Below, piece after piece: positions 1 through 4,754 of a stretch of 20,743 nt of DNA (the stretch's first letter is position 1; the number at the start of each line of letters is the position of its first letter). The stretch is from a virus, in IMG/VR virus record IMGVR_UViG_3300037427_001608, positions 1 to 20,743 of that record. One strand, 5' to 3'. The notes beneath the pieces were generated by a model, which made no database searches, had not been told where the DNA came from, and saw only the letters and a program-made list of their open reading frames with translations. The position numbers and the translations under genes were made by a program.

Positions 1-18
1 ACAGATGTTTATATTTGT

Positions 19-48
19 TTGACATTTGTATACAAATTGTATTATTCT
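19..48 (+). promoter_or_regulatory. sigma70-like promoter with palindromic operator in the spacer
   Basis: TTGACA at 19-24 matches the -35 consensus and TATTCT at 43-48 is a 4/6 match to -10, with 18 bp between them. The spacer holds a perfect 14-bp palindrome, ATTTGTATACAAAT (24-37), placed where a dimeric repressor would block polymerase. The expected start of transcription, near 55, lies just ahead of the amidoligase gene, so this is the likely promoter of the plus-strand operon. That the palindrome is an operator is inferred from position and symmetry only. Confidence 0.55.
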
Positions 49-61
49 AAACATGGAGAAA

Positions 62-97
62 ATGTATTCTTCAAACAAGTTAAATCGAAGTCTTTAA
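62..97 (+). CDS. possible 11-codon leader peptide ahead of the amidoligase
   Basis: An ATG at 62 follows a TGGAGAAA ribosome-binding sequence very like those of later genes in this operon. It opens an 11-residue reading frame that ends in TAA at 95-97, 14 bases before the amidoligase start. It may be a leader peptide coupling translation into the next gene, a decayed gene start, or chance. An in-frame ATG at 53 would make it 14 residues. Nothing in the peptide suggests a function. Confidence 0.2.
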   Translation: MYSSNKLNRSL

Positions 98-111
98 ATG
101 GAGAGTTTAAA

Positions 112-1194
112 ATGAGTGATTTAATACTGACAGACAACACATTCGGAGTTGAAATCGAAACTGCTTCACCAGTTTCACGTGAAAGACTTGCAACAATACT
201 GGAAGAAAAAACTAATCTTCCGATATATGCAGAAGGTTATAATCACAGAGACAGTGAAACAAACTGGAAGATTGTATCAGATGCAACCATCAGAACAACA
301 AATTCATGTCCTAATCAAGCAGAAATAGTTTCACCAATTCTAAAAGGTGAAGCAGGTCTGCAAGAACTTGAAAAGATGCTGACAGCATTAAATGAAGTAG
401 GTGTTATAGTGAACAAGTCATGCGGAATTCATGTACATCATGATGCAAATATGCTGAACACTGAACAGATGATCAAACTTTCTCAATTCTACACATTCTA
501 TGAAACAATTCTTGACAGTCTGCAACCTATGAGTAGACGAGCGCATAATTCATATAACACACCTATGAAGCAGAATTCAGAACATTCAAGTCAACTATTT
601 GACAGAATAGAATCACGCAAATCAATGAATGACTGGATAGCAAGAGAAAGAAATGATTCTGCAAAACGTGAAAATATGAGATTAGCATTTGCGCACCAAT
701 TTGCAAGAAACTGCAAACTGAACATTTACTCTGCTTATGGAAGACATGAAACAATAGAGTTTCGTCATCATTCTTCTAGCACTGAATTCTTGAAGATAAA
801 AAATTGGATTATCTTAACACAAGCAATGATGAAGTTTGCTTCAAATAATCGCAAAAAACTTTCAAAGAATCATAAACCAACATTTGCAAAGATGTTCAAA
901 CTCTTGGAAGTTTCAAAGAAAGTTGAAGAATTTTACACATTTCGCAGACTGATTTTAAGAGATAAATATTTTTCTTTCAATTCTGGATGCACCAAACAAG
1001 ATGCTGGATATTTTCCAAGATCAAGACCACGTTCAGCAGGTAGCAGATGTTTTTTAGATTCTGCAAACAATGGAACACTTCACAGATACCTAGCAAACCA
1101 GAATCCAGAATGCGAAGGTGATTTTGATGATGAAGAAATGCAACTTGAAAGAGAAGCACTTCCATATACTTTCACACAAGCAGTTTCAAACTAA
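112..1194 (+). CDS. amidoligase family protein (COOH-NH2 ligase, Amidoligase_2)
   Basis: A 360-aa protein resembling the phage and bacterial amidoligases of the glutamine-synthetase-like fold, which use ATP to join a carboxyl to an amine (peptide-like or gamma-glutamyl bonds). The family motifs appear in order: FGVEIE at residues 11-16 with acidic E14 and E16, then WKIVSDATI (52-60), AEIVSP (70-75), GIHVHHD (105-111) and TIEFRHHSS (214-222). These are the expected ATP/metal-binding acidic and histidine positions. The frame stays open upstream to TTG 19, but that codon is inside the promoter -35 box, so ATG 112 with GGAGAG upstream is preferred. A GGCT-domain protein three genes downstream supports a gamma-glutamyl-type reaction, a pairing described for phage amidoligases. 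The substrate is unknown. The C-terminal third (from about 270) has no motif I recognise. Confidence 0.85.
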   Translation: MSDLILTDNTFGVEIETASPVSRERLATILEEKTNLPIYAEGYNHRDSETNWKIVSDATIRTTNSCPNQAEIVSPILKGEAGLQELEKMLTALNEVGVIVNKSCGIHVHHDANMLNTEQMIKLSQFYTFYETILDSLQPMSRRAHNSYNTPMKQNSEHSSQLFDRIESRKSMNDWIARERNDSAKRENMRLAFAHQFARNCKLNIYSAYGRHETIEFRHHSSSTEFLKIKNWIILTQAMMKFASNNRKKLSKNHKPTFAKMFKLLEVSKKVEEFYTFRRLILRDKYFSFNSGCTKQDAGYFPRSRPRSAGSRCFLDSANNGTLHRYLANQNPECEGDFDDEEMQLEREALPYTFTQAVSN

Positions 1195-1202
1195 TTAAAC
1201 AA

Positions 1203-1221
1203 GCGCACCTTCATGGTGCGC
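1203..1221 (+). promoter_or_regulatory. GCGCACC/GGTGCGC hairpin between amidoligase and next gene
   Basis: A perfect 7-bp GC-rich stem (GCGCACC at 1203-1209, GGTGCGC at 1215-1221) with a 5-nt loop sits between a stop codon and the ribosome-binding cassette of the next gene. No T-run follows, so a classical intrinsic terminator is unlikely. An mRNA-stabilising or processing hairpin fits better. A second copy of the same design occurs at 2025-2046. Confidence 0.55.
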
Positions 1222-1225
1222 ACTA

Positions 1226-1245
1226 ACACTGGAGAAAATAAAATG
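1226..1245 (+). repeat. repeated translation-initiation cassette (copy 1 of 4)
   Basis: ACTGGAGAAAATAAAATG occurs ahead of the genes starting at 1243 and 1780, and with a single T-to-G change ahead of those starting at 2068 and 2273. Copies lie at about 1226-1245, 1763-1782, 2051-2070 and 2256-2275. Each holds a GGAG Shine-Dalgarno core at the same distance from the ATG. The match extends beyond what ribosome binding requires, so these leaders probably share a control mechanism or arose by duplication. They also fix the start codons of all four genes. Confidence 0.75.
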
Positions 1246-1758
1246 AGTACACGTGCAAGAATAGGTTATAAAACAAGAGACAACAACAATAAATACAATG
1301 GTCTTGTTATTTCAACATACGTTCACATGGATGGTGATATGTTACTTGAACCATTGAATGAAGTCTTTTTTTCAAAGAAGAAAGCATTTGATTTATGTTT
1401 TTCTGGACATATTTCTTCACTTGATCTGTACATCAACAATGGATGTGTTTTGACAGATGATGAAAAACTATTGCAAGGTGAAAGCATTCTTTTCACTGCA
1501 ATAGAAGAATTTACTAACAGTGAAATATATTCAAGAGAAACTCGAAGACTAGAATCAGACCTTGAATATCTTTACTTGTTTGACAAGCATGAAAATACGC
1601 ACTGCTGGAAGCAGTTCAGAACAGAATTCAATTCTGAACCAGTGCAAGAAACTGTACCTGCTAGAACATCAATTTTCAGAACTGATGCAATAGCGAATCA
1701 AAGAAGATGTGAACAGTTGAACAGTCTTTATCCTTCACTAACTTCAATCTTAGTCTAA
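1243..1758 (+). CDS. conserved phage hypothetical protein (STRARIG-type N-terminus)
   Basis: A 171-aa acidic, soluble protein of unknown function. Its N-terminus (STRARIGYK, then a strand with ISTYVHMDGD at about residues 28-37) resembles small phage proteins that open with a TRA-I-G strand followed by a Y-H-DG motif; I cannot assign a role to that family. No membrane segment, signal peptide or metal site is evident. An ATG at 1213 is in frame but lies in the upstream hairpin, so ATG 1243, preceded by the repeated ACTGGAGAAAATAAA leader, is the start. Its place directly after the amidoligase makes it a candidate partner or substrate of that enzyme, by position only. Confidence 0.7.
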   Translation: MSTRARIGYKTRDNNNKYNGLVISTYVHMDGDMLLEPLNEVFFSKKKAFDLCFSGHISSLDLYINNGCVLTDDEKLLQGESILFTAIEEFTNSEIYSRETRRLESDLEYLYLFDKHENTHCWKQFRTEFNSEPVQETVPARTSIFRTDAIANQRRCEQLNSLYPSLTSILV

Positions 1759-1779
1759 TCTTAAACTGGAGAAAATAAA

Positions 1780-2016
1780 ATGGAAACTTATGCACCTACA
1801 ATTGAAACTCTTAAAAAAATAGTTGAAGAGCAACAACATCAAACCATTCAATTTGAAGAAGGAAACTCAATTGTTGACTTGTTCAGTGCTTCCGCACTGG
1901 TTGCAGTTTATAATGCTTTAAGCAGAGAATCACTAAAAGAACATTTTAGAAATCAAATCAAATCAAGAGTAGGTTATTTGGTAGTTTTAGACTTTGCATT
2001 TGAAAGAACACAATAA
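1780..2016 (+). CDS. small conserved-looking phage protein, unknown function
   Basis: A 78-aa protein with a mainly helical pattern. Residues about 29-75 read as a compact two- or three-helix unit (LFSASALVAVYNALS, then a basic stretch and VVLDFAFE). I recall similar short proteins in phage accessory regions but know of no assigned function. The start is fixed by the shared ACTGGAGAAAATAAA leader. It lies in the amidoligase operon, 21 bases after the previous stop, and could be a partner or peptide substrate of the pathway. Confidence 0.7.
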   Translation: METYAPTIETLKKIVEEQQHQTIQFEEGNSIVDLFSASALVAVYNALSRESLKEHFRNQIKSRVGYLVVLDFAFERTQ

Positions 2017-2024
2017 ATCAACTC

Positions 2025-2046
2025 AGCGCATCTTAAAAGGTGCGCT
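2025..2046 (+). promoter_or_regulatory. second GCGC-type intergenic hairpin
   Basis: AGCGCATC (2025-2032) pairs with GGTGCGCT (2039-2046) around a 6-nt loop, giving 8 bp with one G-U wobble. It has the same arm sequence and the same placement, just before the ACTGGAGAAAA leader, as the hairpin at 1203-1221. The short TTT after it is too weak for me to call a terminator. Confidence 0.5.
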
Positions 2047-2067
2047 TTAAACACTGGAGAAAAGAAA

Positions 2068-2292
2068 ATGTTTAGCTATATTAAAATGAACAAACTCGAA
2101 GATAAAATCAATAATTGGAGAGAAAGTTTGTCTGAAGAACAACAAGTTCCAAATGAATTATTACTGCTGGAAGAAAAACTTGAAGAAATGTTTGAACATC
2201 TTGAAGTTTTAGAAGGTGCAAGAAGCGAACTGCAAGAAGCACAATTTGAACTCTCAAACTGGAGAAAAGAAAATGAAACAGATGAAGCATAA
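2068..2292 (+). CDS. small acidic coiled-coil-like protein
   Basis: A 74-aa, strongly acidic protein almost entirely predicted helical. Residues about 25-65 are rich in Leu and Glu with heptad-like spacing, so a coiled coil or helical hairpin is likely. No catalytic motif is visible. Its last 20 bases overlap the start of the double-GGCT gene, and the ribosome-binding leader of that gene lies inside this coding sequence, which implies coupled translation. It could be a small adaptor or inhibitor, or a target of the amidoligase/GGCT pair; none of these can be chosen from sequence alone. Confidence 0.65.
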   Translation: MFSYIKMNKLEDKINNWRESLSEEQQVPNELLLLEEKLEEMFEHLEVLEGARSELQEAQFELSNWRKENETDEA

Positions 2293-3445
2293 AAAAGGTG
2301 AACATCTTCACCAGATAAAAAAAGCACCTTTAAAACAAGCAATACCTGCACCTACAACGCAATGGTATTTTGCGTATGGTTCAAACATGAATCGCAAAAG
2401 AATGTTTGCACGTAATGCAGTTTGGAACATTTGCACTGCTGGAACATTGTACAATCACAAACTTGTATTTAATAAGAAGTCTAAAAAAGCAAGTGAAGGA
2501 TTTGCAAATATCATCAAGTCAAAAGAACACGAAGTTGAAGGTGTTTTATATAGACTTGAATCAAAGCACCTTTACAAGCACCTTGACAAGTTTGAATGTG
2601 CAGGAACACATTACAACAGAGTTGAAAAGCGCATACGTAGAGCAGATGGAAAATTTATCACTGCTTTTGTATATGTAGCAATTTTGACTCAAAAGAATTT
2701 ACAACCTAGTGAGGAATATTTAAACCATTTATTGAAAGGAGAAATGTATTTATCACCAGAATATTTAGAGTTTCTAAAGAGAACAGAAATATCTATCAAC
2801 AAAGAAATGAAAGTGTTTGTCTATGGTACACTTAAAAAAGGTTTTGGAAACCATAGAAGACTTGAAGATGCTACGAAAGTAGAACCAGCGCAAGTTAATG
2901 GTAGATTATATGATGTTGGTCTACCATACGTTTGCATGAAAGACTCAAACTTTTCTTGTATTGCTTCCGGTGATATTGAGAAAGACATGAAGTCTTTCAG
3001 TAATCAAAAGACCGAAAACTATATTTCATCAAATGAAACAGTTAAAGGTGAATTGATTACATTTTCTGATTGGTCTGCATTGAAAGGTCTTGATAGTTTG
3101 GAAGGATATAGACCAAACTTCATGCAACACAATGAAGATGCAATCTTCAGTAATAACCATTATGTGCGAGTTTTGACAACTTGCATCACTGCTAAAAACC
3201 ATGTTGAACCATGTTGGATTTACATAGTTAAGCAGAGTCAAAAGAATTTTAAGAAATCAGATCAAGTTTTGTCTGGTGAATATAAGCGTTTTGTAAACAA
3301 TCATCATTCAAGCATTCAAGAAATGGAAAGACTTGAAGATGAACTTGATACAATTGAACACAATACAGACATGAGTTTGTCTTATGATTATCTTAATAAT
3401 GACTATGGAATCGTTAATTCATTATGTGAAAAAGGAGAGTTATGA
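2273..3445 (+). CDS. tandem gamma-glutamylcyclotransferase (two GGCT/AIG2-like domains)
   Basis: A 390-aa protein with two GGCT-fold domains. Domain 1 (about residues 30-150) has YGSNM at 35-39, a GFANI strand (76-80) and the LDKFE segment whose E108 matches the catalytic glutamate, followed by Y114 and R116. Domain 2 (about 180-325) has VYGTLKKG at 183-190 and LDSLEGY with E277 at the catalytic position. GGCT enzymes release gamma-glutamyl groups as 5-oxoproline; usual family members have one domain of about 110-180 aa. Domain 1 resembles the GGCT type and domain 2 the AIG2/GGACT type, so the two may act on different bonds. ATG 2273 is preferred over the in-frame ATG 2216, which lies inside the previous gene and lacks the shared leader. 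An internal ATG at residue 179 could yield domain 2 alone. The pairing with an amidoligase suggests a make-and-break modification cycle. Confidence 0.85.
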   Translation: MKQMKHKKGEHLHQIKKAPLKQAIPAPTTQWYFAYGSNMNRKRMFARNAVWNICTAGTLYNHKLVFNKKSKKASEGFANIIKSKEHEVEGVLYRLESKHLYKHLDKFECAGTHYNRVEKRIRRADGKFITAFVYVAILTQKNLQPSEEYLNHLLKGEMYLSPEYLEFLKRTEISINKEMKVFVYGTLKKGFGNHRRLEDATKVEPAQVNGRLYDVGLPYVCMKDSNFSCIASGDIEKDMKSFSNQKTENYISSNETVKGELITFSDWSALKGLDSLEGYRPNFMQHNEDAIFSNNHYVRVLTTCITAKNHVEPCWIYIVKQSQKNFKKSDQVLSGEYKRFVNNHHSSIQEMERLEDELDTIEHNTDMSLSYDYLNNDYGIVNSLCEKGEL

Positions 3446-3711
3446 CTTGGAATGAATTTTTATTATCACTAAGTGATCGTGAACAAGAATTGATTAAAGA
3501 TGCACTTTTCAATCACTTCTGGAATCACAGAGACAATACAATGCTAATCAGATTAAACCATGAATTTGGTGCAATCTTATTAGATGAAATATCAGGTCTT
3601 GAAGATTCTGGAATTGAAGATTCTGGAATCTATGAAGAATTAGACAGTATCTTTAAAAGATATTTGACTGTTCCTAATCCAATATCAATCTATAAGGAGA
3701 GGATATTATGA
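3442..3711 (+). CDS. small acidic hypothetical protein with internal EDSGI repeat
   Basis: An 89-aa protein whose start overlaps the GGCT stop by ATGA, with GGAGAG just upstream. The N-terminal half looks helical and aromatic (two Trp, FNHFW). Residues about 51-62 hold a tandem EDSGI repeat, visible at DNA level as two nearly identical 15-base units. No known family is recognised. Tight coupling to the GGCT gene suggests it belongs to the same pathway. Confidence 0.6.
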   Translation: MTWNEFLLSLSDREQELIKDALFNHFWNHRDNTMLIRLNHEFGAILLDEISGLEDSGIEDSGIYEELDSIFKRYLTVPNPISIYKERIL

Positions 3712-3911
3712 TAATGGAGTTAAACGATAATAGTTTTAGAATTGACGATAAGGTTGTAGTAAAAAACACTTGTGCAGGTTCAGATAACAGTATCATTCAT
3801 GGTATTGTTACAGGACATGAAGTAACAAGACAATGGTCGAAAACTAGAATTTACTGTTGTGATTTTGGTTTTGAATTTTTAGTTGATGATGAATATATAA
3901 CACTAGCTTGA
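3708..3911 (+). CDS. small beta-rich hypothetical protein
   Basis: A 67-aa protein coupled to the previous gene by an ATGA overlap and preceded by AAGGAGAGG. The alternating hydrophobic pattern (DDKVVVKN, GIVTGHEV, RIYCCDFGFEFLV) suggests a small beta-barrel, of the kind seen in SH3-like or KOW-like phage proteins, but no family can be assigned. Three cysteines are present (one at about 21, an adjacent pair at about 49-50) without a zinc-binding spacing. Confidence 0.6.
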   Translation: MIMELNDNSFRIDDKVVVKNTCAGSDNSIIHGIVTGHEVTRQWSKTRIYCCDFGFEFLVDDEYITLA

Positions 3912-3921
3912 AAGGAGCATT

Positions 3922-4131
3922 ATGAATAAGCACTGGATAGAACCAATCGAAATAGGAAAATCTAAAGAAAATTATTTAGATAAGGAACAAGTCGAAGCAA
4001 TCGTAATTCCAGAGAATTGTGATTGGGGATTAGTTCCGAAGATTGAAGAAATGAAACAAAAAGACATTGATGTGATTGTTCTAAAAGTTGAAGACTTTGC
4101 AGAAATGTTTGCTACAATCTCAAATGAATAA
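3922..4131 (+). CDS. small hypothetical protein
   Basis: A 69-aa acidic protein preceded by AAAGGAG. The pattern EAIVIPENCDWGLVPKIEEMKQKDIDVIVLKVEDFAEMF suggests a small alternating strand-helix-strand fold. No family is recognised. It lies in the same plus-strand run as its neighbours with gaps of about 10 bases, so it is probably co-transcribed with them. Confidence 0.55.
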   Translation: MNKHWIEPIEIGKSKENYLDKEQVEAIVIPENCDWGLVPKIEEMKQKDIDVIVLKVEDFAEMFATISNE

Positions 4132-4139
4132 GGAGAGTT

Positions 4140-4355
4140 ATGAAACAAGACATTGACATAAAAACATTTCAAGGGAAAATCCCTGCATATTCTTTTCTGA
4201 TGGTTTATGAAAAAGGTCAAAGCACTAAAGATGGTATTGTCTTAGAAGGATTTGGTGAAGAAGGATTGTTTGACCATAATTTTAAAAATCCTCAATATTG
4301 TTTTTTAAAATTTAGCAATGAAACAATTAAAAAGATAGAATCTGCTAACAGATAA
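4140..4355 (+). CDS. small hypothetical protein
   Basis: A 71-aa protein preceded by AAGGAGAGTT. It has mixed charge and several aromatics, including a central segment with FLMVYEKGQS and a C-terminal YCFLKFSNE strand. No membrane segment or catalytic motif is visible and I do not recognise a family. It is the last of a run of short genes before the hairpin at 4368-4404. Confidence 0.55.
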   Translation: MKQDIDIKTFQGKIPAYSFLMVYEKGQSTKDGIVLEGFGEEGLFDHNFKNPQYCFLKFSNETIKKIESANR

Positions 4356-4367
4356 TTGGTGGTAAAA

Positions 4368-4404
4368 GCGTTACTGTTTGTTACCGAGTAACGAATGGTA
4401 ACGC
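4368..4404 (+). promoter_or_regulatory. 17-bp RNA hairpin ahead of the small basic protein
   Basis: The arms GCGTTACTGTTTGTTAC (4368-4384) and GTAACGAATGGTAACGC (4388-4404) flank a CGA triloop. As RNA all 17 positions pair, three of them as G-U wobbles that cluster in the middle. As DNA it is a nested palindrome with GTTAC/GTAAC units at two spacings. It ends 14 bases before ATG 4419 and has no U-run, so RNase processing, attenuation or an autoregulatory operator fits better than termination. Confidence 0.6.
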
Positions 4405-4418
4405 ATAGAAAGGACATA

Positions 4419-4754
4419 ATGAGTAATAATAATAAGAACTTACGTTCAAATGACTTGAATGTGAACGAACTTGTAAATGACCTAACTCACGTCTTTGGGG
4501 AACAGAGAGTTCATGTAATCGATGAAAATACGGATTTTTCCAAATTAGGAAATCCGTTTTTGGAATATTCTAAAAAAGGAAAGGAAAAAATGGACAGAGA
4601 TTTAGTAGCAATAAAAGTAGAAACTAAAAAGCGAATGGACAAGCACCTAAAACGAATGTTTAAGGAAACTGGTATGAAGTTCACAAGCATCTCTTTTTTG
4701 TCTTCAGCAGTTGAGGAGCGCATAAAAAGAGACATTGAAAAGATAAAAGAATAA
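4419..4754 (+). CDS. small basic protein, possible ribbon-helix-helix regulator
   Basis: A 111-aa protein with a basic C-terminal half. Residues about 61-105 (a DLVAIKVE strand, then two charged amphipathic helices separated by TGMKFTS) have the length and pattern of a ribbon-helix-helix DNA-binding domain. The N-terminal 50 residues are polar and probably flexible. An in-frame ATG at 4395 lies in the upstream hairpin, so ATG 4419 behind AAAGGACAT is preferred. The nested GTTAC/GTAAC palindrome just upstream would be a natural autoregulatory target. The gene abuts the stop of the convergent primase-helicase gene with no gap. The RHH call is from pattern only. Confidence 0.6.
   Translation: MSNNNKNLRSNDLNVNELVNDLTHVFGEQRVHVIDENTDFSKLGNPFLEYSKKGKEKMDRDLVAIKVETKKRMDKHLKRMFKETGMKFTSISFLSSAVEERIKRDIEKIKE

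Noticed and set aside
19-111. N-terminal extension of the amidoligase from TTG 19
   Set aside because: The codon coincides with the -35 hexamer of a promoter, the extra 31 residues lie before the family motif, and ATG 112 has a good ribosome-binding site.
2076-2351. Minus-strand frames of 67 and 91 codons opposite the small coiled-coil-like gene
   Set aside because: Their Ser/Leu/Phe-rich composition is what the complement of a Glu/Lys/Leu-rich gene gives; no ribosome-binding site or neighbour coupling is seen.
2406-2678. Plus-strand 90-codon frame inside the double-GGCT gene
   Set aside because: It lies in another frame of a gene with clear conserved motifs and has no start signal or recognisable domain.
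3590-3632. EDSGI tandem repeat as a possible CRISPR or minisatellite
   Set aside because: Only two in-frame 15-base units are present, with no spacers; it is a small coding duplication.
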